DNA of 64,000 bases from DATAGF01 sp963813355 (lineage in GTDB: Bacteria; Actinomycetota; Thermoleophilia; Miltoncostaeales; Miltoncostaeaceae): contig CAWEYS010000032.1 of NCBI GenBank assembly GCA_963813355.1, forward strand, positions 1 to 64,000, given 5' to 3'. The notes beneath the pieces were generated by a model. It did no database searches. It had not been told where the DNA came from and saw nothing but the letters and a program-made list of their open reading frames with translations. Below are positions 54,283-64,000 of this stretch, piece by piece. Both the position numbers and the translations under genes were made by a program. The stretch's first letter is position 1; the number at the start of each line of letters is the position of its first letter.

Positions 54283-55224
54283 GTGAGCTTCCAGCAGCCC
54301 ATCGCGCTGCTCGCCCTGCTGGCGGTGCCGCTGGTGGCCGCGGCCGTCGTCTGGTGGCGCCGCCGCCGCCCCGCGCCCGGGATCCCGTACCCCGACCTCG
54401 ACGTCATCGCCCGGGCCGACCCCGGGCCGCGCCTGCGCCGGCACGTGCCGCTGGTGCTGGCGCTGCTCGCCCTGGCCGGCCTGGCCTTCTCCCTGGCGCG
54501 CCCGGAGGTCTACCGCGCCCAGCCGCGCGAGCGGGCCACGATCATGCTGGTGATCGACGTCTCGGGCTCGATGGCCGCGGCCGACGTCGCGCCCTACCGC
54601 CTGCGGGCGGCCCAGGACGCGGCCCTGACCTTCGCCCAGGAGGTCCCGCGCCAGTACCAGGTCGGGCTGGTGAGCTTCAACGGCCGTGCCAACCTGCTGG
54701 TGGCGCCGACCACGGACAGGGACGCCCTCAACCGGGCGATCGAGAGCCTCGTGCCCGACGGCGCGACCGCCGTCGGCGAGGCCGTGGTCGCCTCGCTCGA
54801 CGCCATCCGGTCGAGCCAGGGCGTCGCCGAGGACGGCGGGCAGCTGGAGGCCGCGCGCATCGTCGTGCTGTCCGACGGCGCGACCACGGTCGGGCTGCCG
54901 CCGTCGATCGCGGCCGAGCGGGCGCGCCAGGCCGGCGTGCCGGTGTTCACCGTCTCCCTGGGGACGGTCAACGGCGTGCTCCCCAACGGGCAGCGCGTGC
55001 CGCCGGACCTCGAGGGCATGCGCGACCTGGCCGAGACCACGGGCGGCAACGCGTACGAGAGCCGCGACGCCGAGGAGGTGAGCGCGGTCTACGAGCACCT
55101 CGGCTCGTTCATCGGGACCGAGCAGGTGAAGACCGAGGTCACCGGGTGGCCGGCGGGCATCGCGGCCGCCCTCCTGGTGCTGGCCGGCGTGGCCGCCTGG
55201 CGCTTCGGGCCGAGGCTGTCGTGA
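54283..55224 (+). CDS. VWA-domain membrane protein (BatA-like), first copy
   Basis: 313 residues from GTG 54283. Two N-terminal helices (QPIALLALLAVPLVAAAVVW; VPLVLALLALAGLAFSLARP) flank the loop, then the VWA domain with the complete MIDAS motif ATIMLVIDVSGSMAAADVAP, the Thr of LVAPTTDRDALNRAIESL, and LSDGATTVGLPPSIAAERAR, ending in a C-terminal helix AALLVLAGVAAWRFG. Same topology as Bacteroides BatA. Metal-dependent protein-binding module at the membrane. Confidence 0.9.
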   Translation: MSFQQPIALLALLAVPLVAAAVVWWRRRRPAPGIPYPDLDVIARADPGPRLRRHVPLVLALLALAGLAFSLARPEVYRAQPRERATIMLVIDVSGSMAAADVAPYRLRAAQDAALTFAQEVPRQYQVGLVSFNGRANLLVAPTTDRDALNRAIESLVPDGATAVGEAVVASLDAIRSSQGVAEDGGQLEAARIVVLSDGATTVGLPPSIAAERARQAGVPVFTVSLGTVNGVLPNGQRVPPDLEGMRDLAETTGGNAYESRDAEEVSAVYEHLGSFIGTEQVKTEVTGWPAGIAAALLVLAGVAAWRFGPRLS

Positions 55225-56204
55225 CCTTCCAGTCGCCGGACTGGCTCTGGGCGCTGCTGCTCCTGCCGGTGCTCGCGGTGGGCCTGGTGGCCTGGGCGCG
55301 CGGGCGGCGGCGGGCCGCGGCCCGGTGGGCCGAGCCAGGGGTCATGGCGGTGACGCCGCGCGGGCGCGTCCCGCTGCTGCGGGCGGCAGCGGCGGCCGTG
55401 GCGCTGCTGGCGGTGGGCGCCGGGATCGTCGCCCTCGCGCGTCCGTCGGTCGAGGAGACGCGCGACGAGCAGCGCAGCACGGTGATGATCACGCTCGACG
55501 TCTCCGACTCGATGCTCGCGACCGACCTCCAGCCCAACCGACTCGGGGCGGCGGTCGACGCGGCCGAGCGCTTCCTCGACGAGGTGCCGGAGCACACCGC
55601 GGTCGGGATCACGACGTTCGCCGACCGGGCCTCGGTGGTGCTCGCCCCCACCACCGACCGCGACGACGTCCGCCGGGCGCTCGACGAGATCGAGGGCACC
55701 CGGGTGGGCACCGCCCTCGGGGAGGCCGTCTCCGTCTCGCTCACGGCGCTGCGGGCGGCCGGGGCCGTCCAGGAGCCGCCGCCCGCCGACCCGTCCGACT
55801 CGCCGGGGCGCGTCCTGGTGCTCACCGACGGCGCCAACTCGATCCGCCGCGCGACCTCGCCCGAGGCCGCCGCCCAGCGGGCCGCGTCCGAGGGCGTCCC
55901 GATCTACACCATCCTGCTCGGCGACGACCCCGGCCGGCCTGACCAGCCCCTCCCGGCGGAGACGCTGGCGGCCATGGCGACCCAGACCGGCGGCGTCTTC
56001 GCCCAGAGCACGACCAGCGAGGACCTGCGCGCCGTCTTCGCCGACATCGGCTCGATCGTGGCGCCGGTCGACGAGCTGCGCGAGCTGACGGTGTGGGTCG
56101 CCGGCATCGCGATCGCGCTGATGGCGCTCGCGGCGATCCTCGCCGGCCTGGCCCGGCCGCGGCCGCCGCGGGTCGGCGCCGGGGCGCGCGTCACGGGGGC
56201 GTAG
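55221..56204 (+). CDS. VWA-domain membrane protein (BatA-like), second copy
   Basis: 327 residues from GTG 55221, coupled by GTGA to the first copy. Helices WLWALLLLPVLAVGLVAWAR and AAAAAVALLAVGAGIVALAR, then MIDAS VMITLDVSDSMLATDLQPNR (Asp in place of Gly but D-x-S-x-S kept), VVLAPTTDRDDVRRALDEI, VLVLTDGANSIRRATSPEAA, and a C-terminal helix VWVAGIAIALMALAAILAGL. About one third identical by eye to the first copy, so a tandem duplication. Last gene of the operon. Confidence 0.9.
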   Translation: MTFQSPDWLWALLLLPVLAVGLVAWARGRRRAAARWAEPGVMAVTPRGRVPLLRAAAAAVALLAVGAGIVALARPSVEETRDEQRSTVMITLDVSDSMLATDLQPNRLGAAVDAAERFLDEVPEHTAVGITTFADRASVVLAPTTDRDDVRRALDEIEGTRVGTALGEAVSVSLTALRAAGAVQEPPPADPSDSPGRVLVLTDGANSIRRATSPEAAAQRAASEGVPIYTILLGDDPGRPDQPLPAETLAAMATQTGGVFAQSTTSEDLRAVFADIGSIVAPVDELRELTVWVAGIAIALMALAAILAGLARPRPPRVGAGARVTGA

Positions 56205-56262
56205 AGCCGGCGGGGGCTCGCCCGCGGTTGACGCCGAGGGGCGCCGCGGGTACGAGGGGGGT

Positions 56263-57130
56263 GTGAGCGCGGGCCCGGCCCCCATTGCCGCTCGTCGGTG
56301 CCCGGTGTGCGGGTCGCCGGCCACCGCCCTGCTCTGCACCCCCGAGACCATCGGCCACGACCTCGCGCGGGCCCGCCGCGGCCTCGACGGGTTCCTCCAC
56401 GACGACGCCAGGGCCGTCTACGACTGCTCGTCGTGCGGGAGCGCGTTCCGGGACCCCGTCGGGATGCGCGACGACACCGACCGATACGCGCGCTGCCGCT
56501 ACCGCCCGGACACGCTCGACCAGCTCCGCCGCAGGGGGCGGGCCGAGCTCGACCGCGACGCCGGCCGCCTCCGGGCGCGCGGCGTGGTCGGCGGCGCCCG
56601 GCTGCTCGAGATCGGCAGCTACGGCGGGGCGTTCCTCGAGCTCGCCCACGAGCGGGGCTGTCGCGTCACGGGCATCGACGTCAACGCCGACGTCGTGGCC
56701 CACTGCGACGCGCGCGGCCTCGACGTCCGCTGCGAGCCGTTCGAGGCCCGCCGCTTCGGGGCCGGCGAGTTCGACGGGGTGTGGATCCTGAACTGCTTCG
56801 AGCAGCTCCCCGACCACGCCCGCGTCCTCGCGGGCGCGGCGCGCCTCCTGCGCCCGGGCGGGACCCTGGTGATCAGGACGCCCGACGCGCGGTTCCTCCG
56901 GCTGCTCTACGGGACGCGCGCGGGCGCGCGCCTGCGCCGGGTCGCGAGCGCCAACGCGCTCCTGGGGGTGCCCTACGCGAAGTGCTTCTCGCCCGCCGCC
57001 CTCACGCGGGCGATCGAGGCGCACGGGCTGCGCGTCCAGCGGGTGGAGGCGCAGGCGTTCTCGTCCCTCGCCGCGGCGGGCGGCGCCGCCCGCCCGTGGC
57101 TGGAGGTGACCGCCCGGCGCCCCGGCTACT
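56263..57130 (+). CDS. class I SAM-dependent methyltransferase with N-terminal zinc ribbon
   Basis: About 288 residues from GTG 56263. The N-terminal CPVCGSPATALLCTPETIGH and VYDCSSCGSAFRDPVGM contain two Cys pairs, a zinc ribbon. Methyltransferase core: GARLLEIGSYGGAFLELAHE, RGCRVTGIDVNADVVAHCDA, EFDGVWILNCFEQLPDHARV, LLRPGGTLVIRTPDARFLRL. The frame stays open to 57564 across the convergent permease gene; a one-base shift at CGCCCCGG near 57115 gives a stop at 57128-57130, next to the permease stop, which is the more natural end. Substrate unknown; this zinc-ribbon type often acts on sugars or lipids. Confidence 0.75.
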
Positions 57131-58019
57131 TGACCGCGCCCGCCAGCAGTCCCTGGACGAAGAAGCGCTGGAAGGCGAAGAAGATCGCCAGCGGGATCAC
57201 CAGCGAGATGAACGAGGCCGGAGCGATGATGTCGATGTTGGAGCCGAACTGGCGCAGCTGGGAGAAGATCGCGACCGTGATCGGCTGGGTCTCGCGGGCG
57301 AGGGTCAGCGCCACGATGAGGTCGTTCCAGGTCCAGATGAACTGGAAGACGGCCAGCGCCGCGATCGCCGGCAGCCCGAGGGGCAGGATGACGCGCGAGA
57401 AGATGCGCCACTCCGACGCCCCGTCCAGCCGCGCCGCCTCGAGCAGCTCCTTGGGGATCCCGATGAAGAAGTTGCGCAGCAGGAAGATCGCGAACGGCAG
57501 CCCGAAGGCGGTGTGGAAGAGGATCAGGCTGAGCTCGGTGTCGAAGATGCCGATGTCGTTGTAGAAGGAGAACATCGGGATCAGCGCCATCTGGACCGGC
57601 ACCACCAGCAGCGCGATCACGAGCACGAAGATCCAGTCGCGGCCGGGGAAGTCGAGCCAGGCGAAGGCGTAGGCGGCCAGCGCCGCGGCCGCGATCGGCA
57701 GCACGGTGCCGCCCACCGCGATGATCGCGGTGGTCGTCAGCGACGACATGATGTCGTCGTTGGAGAAGATCTCGCTGTAGTTGTCGAAGGTCGCGAGGCT
57801 GGGCTCGGCGAAGATGCGCCACCAGCCGTTCTCGCCGGCGTCCTCGGCCGTGAGCAGCGAGGTGAGGAAGAGGCCGACGGTCGGGATCAGCCACGCCAGG
57901 CCGATGATCACGAGCACCACCTGCACGGGCGCCTTGGTCAGGACGCGCACCATGCGGGCGCCGAGGCGCTCGCGCTCCGGAGGAGCGGTCGCCGGGCGGG
58001 GTGCCGTCGCGGTGGTCAT
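57126..58019 (-). CDS. carbohydrate ABC transporter permease (MalG type)
   Basis: 297 residues from ATG 58019, overlapping the MalF-like stop by ATGA. Six helices, for example VQVVLVIIGLAWLIPTVGLF, WIFVLVIALLVVPVQMALIP and AFGLPFAIFLLRNFFIGIPK. The EAA loop ELLEAARLDGASEWRIFSRV then ILPLGLPAIAA binds the ATPase. Ends FFVQGLLAGAVK, the characteristic tail of MalG-like permeases. Partner of the upstream MalF-like permease in one operon: ATPase, binding protein, MalF, MalG. Confidence 0.93.
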   Translation of the reverse strand: MTTATAPRPATAPPERERLGARMVRVLTKAPVQVVLVIIGLAWLIPTVGLFLTSLLTAEDAGENGWWRIFAEPSLATFDNYSEIFSNDDIMSSLTTTAIIAVGGTVLPIAAAALAAYAFAWLDFPGRDWIFVLVIALLVVPVQMALIPMFSFYNDIGIFDTELSLILFHTAFGLPFAIFLLRNFFIGIPKELLEAARLDGASEWRIFSRVILPLGLPAIAALAVFQFIWTWNDLIVALTLARETQPITVAIFSQLRQFGSNIDIIAPASFISLVIPLAIFFAFQRFFVQGLLAGAVK

Positions 58020-59353
58020 TGCTCCCTCCGGAAGCGGCGGATGTTGAGCACCAGGATCGGGATCACGAGGACGAACAGCAGCACCGAGATCGCGGAGCCG
58101 ACGCCGAAGTCGTTCTCGCCCGTGAACGCGACCCGCCACATCGCGAGCGCGATCACCGAGGCGTCGTCCTGCACCGAGGCCGGCGCCACGGCGAGCACGA
58201 TGTCGAAGACCTTCAGGACGTTGATGACCATCGTGATGAGGACGACCGTCAGCACCGGGGCGAGCAGCGGCACCGTGATGCGGCGGAAGACCTGCCACTC
58301 GTTGGCGCCGTCCGTGCGCGCGGCCTCCAGCAGGTCACGCGGCAACGCGGCCAGGCCTGCGGCGATCACCACCATCGCGAAGCCGGTCCAGACCCAGATG
58401 TAGGCGATGATGCAGGAGACGGTGATGAGCGAGGAGCCGAGCCACTCGACGCCGTCGAAGGGCTCGCGGAACGACGCGGAGCCGATCCCGAGCCGGTAGT
58501 CGCCCGGCGGGAGGTCCTCGAAGGCGAAGGTGCCGTCGTCCGCCGTGGTCGCCGTCTGGCTGTCGCCGTCGGGGCCCTGGATCTCCACGGTCACGCCGGG
58601 CAGGCCGACCTCGTCCGGCTCGACGACGCCGGGCCGGCCTCCCCCGGGGCGGAAGTCGCGCCAGACCACGCCGGTGATCCCGTCGGGGATGGGGTCCGGC
58701 TGGACCGCCTGCCGCGCGCCCTCCGGGACCTCCCCGGCCGGGATGCCGGTGAGGCCGAGGCGGGCCGCCTGGCCCGGCTGCAGCGGCTCCCTGAGGGCGA
58801 TCGCCCCGCCGGAGGCCTCGAGCGCCCGGCCGGACGGCTGCGCGCCGGTGAGCGGGCCCGGCGGCTCGACCGCGTCGTAGACCTGGGCGATCGCGGCGTT
58901 GACGGCGCCGCGCTCGGGGCTGATGTCGAGCATGATGCGCCAGCTGATCCCGGCGGCGAAGAGCGAGATCGCGATCGGCATGAAGATCAGCAGCTTGAAG
59001 GCCGTCGCCCAGCTGACCCGCTCGGTCAGCACCGCGAAGATCAGGCCGATCGCCGTGACGAACGCCGGCACGACCGCGACCCAGATGAGGTTGTTGGTGA
59101 CCGACTTCGTCAGCGTGTCGTTGGTGAAGATCTCCCGGTAGTTGTCGAGGCCGACGAAGGCGTCGCCGGCCCGGTCGTAGAAGCTCCGGACGATGGTCCA
59201 GACCGTCGGGTAGAGGACCCAGATGCCGAGCAGCAGCGCGGCGGGCGCCAGGAAGGCGCCCACCGTGAGCCACCGGCGCAGGCGGCCGTCACCGCCCGCC
59301 GGCTCCGGTGAGGGAGCCGGCGGGGGGGGTGCGGTGACGGAGCCGGTGCCCAC
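58016..59353 (-). CDS. carbohydrate ABC transporter permease (MalF type) with an inserted SdrD/CNA_B-like domain
   Basis: 445 residues, about 150 longer than usual. Helices: WLTVGAFLAPAALLLGIWVL, WVAVVPAFVTAIGLIFAVLT, FKLLIFMPIAISLFAAGISW, then a large outside loop (about 130-300), then TVSCIIAYIWVWTGFAMVVI. The EAA loop is DLLEAARTDGANEWQVFRRI. The loop contains GVVWRDFRPGGGRPGVVEPD, EVGLPGVTVEIQGPDG, TATTADDGTFAFEDLPPGDY, RLGIGSASF: the G.VW.D......E.GL.GV.V...D..G.F.F..LPPG.Y pattern of SdrD B/CNA_B-like Ig domains seen on surface proteins. E. coli MalF also has a large P2 loop that contacts the binding protein, but of a different fold. Stop overlaps malG-like start. Confidence 0.9.
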   Translation of the reverse strand: MGTGSVTAPPPPAPSPEPAGGDGRLRRWLTVGAFLAPAALLLGIWVLYPTVWTIVRSFYDRAGDAFVGLDNYREIFTNDTLTKSVTNNLIWVAVVPAFVTAIGLIFAVLTERVSWATAFKLLIFMPIAISLFAAGISWRIMLDISPERGAVNAAIAQVYDAVEPPGPLTGAQPSGRALEASGGAIALREPLQPGQAARLGLTGIPAGEVPEGARQAVQPDPIPDGITGVVWRDFRPGGGRPGVVEPDEVGLPGVTVEIQGPDGDSQTATTADDGTFAFEDLPPGDYRLGIGSASFREPFDGVEWLGSSLITVSCIIAYIWVWTGFAMVVIAAGLAALPRDLLEAARTDGANEWQVFRRITVPLLAPVLTVVLITMVINVLKVFDIVLAVAPASVQDDASVIALAMWRVAFTGENDFGVGSAISVLLFVLVIPILVLNIRRFRREQ

Positions 59354-60596
59354 CGCGATCGGGGCCTAGTCGGCCCGGCTCGCGGCCTGCTCGAGCTGCT
59401 GGGCGACGGCCTGCGGGTTCCCCGGGTTGGCGAGGTAGTCCTGCAGGATCTTCCACTCCCCGGCGCCCACCGTCGCCCCGAACGCCGGCGGCGTCAGGTC
59501 CGACAGGTCGAAGCGGAAGGTCTCCGCCTCGGCCAGGTCGGTTGCGATCTGCCGGATGTTGTCGTCCGGGTAGACGGCCGGGTCGAGGTTCTTGTTCGGG
59601 CTGATGAACCCCCCGAGCGAGGCCCAGGCCTCCGCGGCCTCGGGCGTCGTCAGGAAGGTGATGAACGCCTGCCCGGCGGGCGTGTCCTTGAAGAGCACGC
59701 CGAAGTCGCCGGCGCCCACGACCACCGGCGCGGAGCCGTCGACCGAGGGGAAGGTGAACACGCCGTAGTCGGCCGGCTGGGCGCCCGTCTCGTCGTTGAT
59801 GTTCGTCTGGACGAAGTCGGCCTCGAAGTACATCGACGCCTTGGGAGGGTCGGTGAACATCTGCTGCACGGCCTGCGGGTTCGCGACCTGCAGCGCCCCC
59901 CGCGCCCCGCCGGCGATGTCATCGCTCTTGCCGATCACCGTCTTCATCTTGTCGAGGGCGTCGACGACGGTGGGATCGGTCCAGGGGATCTCGTGGCGCG
60001 CGAGCTGGTCGTACATCTCCGGGCCGGCCGTCCGCAGGTAGATGTTCTCGAACAGGTCGGTGAGCGTCCAGCCGTCCGCGCCCGCGACCGAGTAGGGCGT
60101 CACGCCGGAGGCCTTGATCGTGCCGGCCGCCGCCGCCAGGTCCTCATAGGTCTCGGGGGGCTCGACCCCGGCGTCCTCCCAGACCTGGGTGTTGTACCAA
60201 CCGAGGGACTTGTTGGCGGCCTTGAACAGGATCCCGTAGAGGGAGCCGTCGAAGGTCGCCGTGTCGACGACCGCCTGGCCGAGGTTCTCGACCGCGGCGT
60301 CCTGGGCGAAGTCGAGCGGCTGGGCCTCGCCCTCGGTCGCGAACTCCTGGATGGTCGCCGGCTGCGCGATGAAGGCGACGTCGGGCGGGTTGCCGCCCTG
60401 CACCGCGGTCCCGAGAACGGTGGGCAGGTTGTCGCCCGCCGTCCGGTAGTCCACGGTCACGTTCGGATAGGTCTCGTTGAACTTGTCGATGACGGCCTGG
60501 AACGACTGCTGCTCGGCGCCCGCCCAGATGCCGAGGGCGCTGATCGACCCGCTGACGTCCTCGTTGACCGCGCCGCCGCCGGCGGTGTCCGACGCC

Positions 60597-61940
<1,344 letters not shown>

Positions 61941-62031
61941 CAGGCGGTCGTCCGACCGGCCGCCGGGGGGGACGGGTGTGCTGCCGGGGTCACCTCGGGG
62001 CCTCTCCTCCCCGATCTCGTGCCGTTTGAAA

Positions 62032-62699
62032 CTAGCTCAGAGCGCGCCGGGACGCGAGCGCCCCGTCGATCTCCCCCGCCCAGTCCGGCCTCCGCGCGGC
62101 CGCCCAGCGGGCCGCGTCCTCCTTCGACGACCAGCGCCCCTCGGCCAGGTAGCGCCATCCCCGCGCCGCCGTCAGCACCGCCTTGCGGTTGTCCGGCTCG
62201 TGCGCCGCGTACCAGTCGAGCGACTCGGCGATCGCCGCGAGCTGGAGCGAGCGCGGGATCGCCGGGAACGCCTCGGCCGGCGGCGGCCCCCAGAGGGCCC
62301 GGCCGCCCTGGCGGCCGATCGCCGCGTCGAGGACGAACCAGTGGCGCGGCTCGCCCGAGGCGTCGAGGGCGACGCGGCGCTCCATCCGGGGCCCGTCGTT
62401 GAGGTTCAGCTCCACGACCGGCTCCGGTCCCCGCGGGAAGCGCGCGAGCACCAGCTCGAGGCCGCGCGCCGGGCAGGGCAGGGCGGCCTGGTCGACGCGG
62501 CCGACCAGCGCCCGCTTGGCGTCGTCGGCCACCGGCCCGCGCACGAGCGCCCACACGTCGAGGTCGCTCGCCCCGGGGACGTACCCGCCCGTCCCGGCCG
62601 ACCCCATCAGGTAGACGCCGGCGAGCGCGTCCCCCAGCCCGGCGCGCAGCCGCCGCGTCAGCTCGGCGAGGTACCCCTCGACGGCGCGGCGGTGGTCAT
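62032..62699 (-). CDS. nucleotidyltransferase (aminoglycoside-adenylyltransferase-like), one frameshift
   Basis: About 222 residues. ATG 62699 overlaps the glcF stop (ATGA), and one base shift within the first 10 codons joins it to VEGYLAELTRRLRAGLGDAL. The active site is AGVYLMGSAGTGGYVPGASD followed by LDV, the GSx(9-10)SDxDV motif of the Pol-beta nucleotidyltransferase fold. The C-terminal helical domain has RQGGRALWGPPPAEAFPAIP and ESLDWYAAHEPDNRKAVLTA, ARGWRYLAEGRWSSKEDAAR, as in ANT(9)/AadA-like enzymes. May adenylylate small molecules; a resistance role is unproven. Tied to a redox operon, which is unusual. Confidence 0.75.
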
Positions 62700-63953
62700 C
62701 GGCCGGGGGCAACGAGCTCGGCGGGGTGGGCGACCCGGGTCGTCGACCCGATCTCCGCCAGGCCCGCGGCGATCTGGATCGCGCATCCGGGGTTGGCGAC
62801 GGCCACGACCGGCGCCCCCGCGGCGGCGATCGCCTCGGCCTTCTGCCGGCGCAGTCGCCCCGCGAGCTCGGGCTGGAGGACGCTGTAGAGCCCGGCGGCG
62901 CCGCAGCAGCGGCCGCCGTCGCCCAGGTCGACGCACTCGGCGCCGGCGCGCCGGAGCATCGGCCGCGGCTCGAGGCGCTGCGCGTGGAGGTGGTGGCAGG
63001 CGTCGTGCACCGCCACGCGGCCGAGCCGGCGGTCGGCCTCGCGGCAGCTCGAGCTCGATCAGGTCGCGCACCCGGGCGGCCACGCGCTCGGCCCGCTCGG
63101 CCCACTCCGGGTCGTCGGCGAGCAGCTCCCCGTAGGTGCGCACGTGCGCGCTGCAGCCGGACGCGTTGACCACGACGATCTCGCCGCCCTCGAGCTCGGG
63201 GATGCGCTCGCGGGCCATGCGCCTCGCGGCCTCGGGCCGGCCGTGGTGCATCGCCAGGGCCCCGCAGCACCCGCCCGGGGCGCTGCGCACGGCCCGGTGG
63301 CCGGACGCCGCCACGGCGCGCATGGTCGCGCGCTGCGCCGGCCGGTAGGCGACGTCCATGACGCACCCGGCCAGGACCGTCGCCGTCGGGCCCGAGCCCA
63401 GCGTCGCGGGGGTGGGACGCAGCATCTCGCGCAGGGTCGCCGGGGGCGTGGCGGCGCGCTGGGTGGGCGGGGCGAGCCGGTCGAGCCGCAGCGCCCGCGC
63501 GGCGGCCAGCAGCCAGCCGGCCGCCAGGACCAGCCGCCGCCGCGGGAGGACCCCGGCGAGGCCGAGACGCCTGACCCCCCGCGCCGGGGCGGCCCGCGTC
63601 GGCTCGGCCTGGGCCCGCGCCGCCTCGATCATCCGCCCGAAGGGCACGCCGCTGGGGCAGGCGGCCTCGCAGGCCCGGCACGCCAGGCACTCGTCCATCA
63701 TCGTCGTGAAGGAGGCGTCCACGCCGGCGTGGCCCTCCTCCACGGCGCGCATCGCCGCGATGCGCCCCCGCGGCGAGGCGGTCTCGCGGCCGGTCAGGCG
63801 GAAGGTGGGGCAGTGGGGCAGGCAGAGGCCGCACGCGACGCACTTGACGACGTCGTCCTCCGCCGGGGCGAGCCGGGTGGGATCCCAGCGGGCGACCGAG
63901 CCCTCCCGACGAGCGCCGGCCGCCGCCGAGAGCGGCCGAGCGCGAGGAGTCAT
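62696..63953 (-). CDS. glcF: glycolate oxidase iron-sulfur subunit, one frameshift
   Basis: About 420 residues from ATG 63953. Two 4Fe-4S motifs near the N-terminus: VVKCVACGLCLPHCPTFRLT and DECLACRACEAACPSGVPFG. Then LAGCVMDVAYRPAQRATMRA, GGCCGALAMHHG (first CCG domain) and, after a shift near 63050, AVHDACHHLHAQR and DGGRCCGAAGLYSVLQPELA (second CCG domain). GlcF passes electrons from the flavin subunit to the quinone pool. Its ATG overlaps the stop of an upstream FAD-oxidase gene (ATGA), and its own stop overlaps the nucleotidyltransferase start. Confidence 0.85.
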
Positions 63954-64000
63954 GGCGCCTCCCAGAGCAGCATGCCGCGGTTGAGGATCCCGGCCGGGTC
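63950..64000 (-). CDS. end of an FAD-linked oxidase (GlcD/GlcE type), cut by the window edge
   Basis: Only 16 codons are inside the window: DPAGILNRGMLLWEAP, stop at 63952-63950. FAD-binding oxidases of the glycolate/lactate family end with DP.GILN.G, and this position directly before glcF fits glcD or glcE. Coupled to glcF by ATGA. Confidence 0.7.
   Translation of the reverse strand, partial: DPAGILNRGMLLWEAP

Noticed and set aside
57131..57564. C-terminal extension of the zinc-ribbon methyltransferase
   Set aside because: It is the antisense reading of the MalG-like permease; a one-base shift near 57115 gives a natural stop beside the permease stop.

Overview
The window is GC-rich DNA with strong G/C bias at third codon positions, frequent GTG starts and many ATGA/GTGA stop-start overlaps. 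BTAD (SARP-type) and TPR-LuxR regulators, a Ser/Thr kinase with an extracellular propeller, F420-type enzymes (a DDN-like reductase and an LLM domain), an S33 tripeptidyl-aminopeptidase-like protease and a DUF6325/DUF1269 cluster point to Actinomycetota. Class Thermoleophilia (Solirubrobacterales-like) is my best guess. No rRNA or intact tRNA is present, so this placement is inference.

Layout. 0-1.1 kb: two eroded membrane-protein genes (MFS exporter tail, HdeD/DUF308). 1.5-5.2 kb: minus-strand operon of a MalT-type LuxR regulator followed by a DUF1269-like protein, two mini-ORFs, DUF6325 and an Arg/Asp repeat protein. 5.4-9.9 kb: accessory island with a degenerate tRNA-Leu-like 3' end, an excisionase-like HTH gene, a phage-like small ORF, and two perfect copies of a tRNA-Arg(CCT) 3' half flanking two tandem M23 peptidase genes. 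10-20 kb: quinone oxidoreductase, secreted S33 peptidase, HAD hydrolase, arylsulfatase, SABATH-like methyltransferase, TPR-LuxR regulator, YdhR-like protein. 20-30 kb: DUF1059, BTAD regulator, OsmC and acyl-CoA dehydrogenase fragments, ATP-grasp enzyme, VOC protein, LivJ-type binding protein, secreted hydrolase, YihY, aldehyde dehydrogenase. 29-40 kb: BTAD/universal-stress fusion regulator, kinase plus lipoprotein binding-protein pair, NlpC/P60 hydrolase, repeat protein, flavin monooxygenase, second TPR-LuxR regulator. 40-45 kb: an MhqO/MhqD-like operon behind a palindromic operator, DDN-like reductase, soluble transhydrogenase (sthA), epoxide-hydrolase-like gene. 45-48 kb: an LLM-oxidoreductase/acyl-CoA-ligase fusion and a LytR_C protein. 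48.5-56.2 kb: an SF2 helicase with Arg-rich tail, a small coupled ORF, a membrane-anchored trypsin-like protease and a MoxR-DUF58-VWA-VWA operon. 56.3-64 kb: methyltransferase, four-gene sugar ABC importer, nucleotidyltransferase, and a glycolate-oxidase-type cluster cut by the right edge.

A caution for every reader: between 0 and about 40 kb most genes need one or more single-base shifts to restore a conserved protein, some at G or C runs (for example the CCCC near 4790), while 40.5-57 kb is almost clean. I read most of these as assembly indels rather than real pseudogenes, but cannot prove it. Spans given for such genes cover the reconstructed gene, not one open frame.

The most unusual items are the LLM-ligase fusion (45249-47681), the MalF-like permease with an SdrD/CNA_B-like insertion (58016-59353), the Arg-tailed helicase (48539-51073), the kinase/binding-protein pair (30883-34070), the same 11-bp-spaced triple repeat at two loci (29223 and 34721), and the tRNA-Arg-end repeats bracketing the M23 pair.
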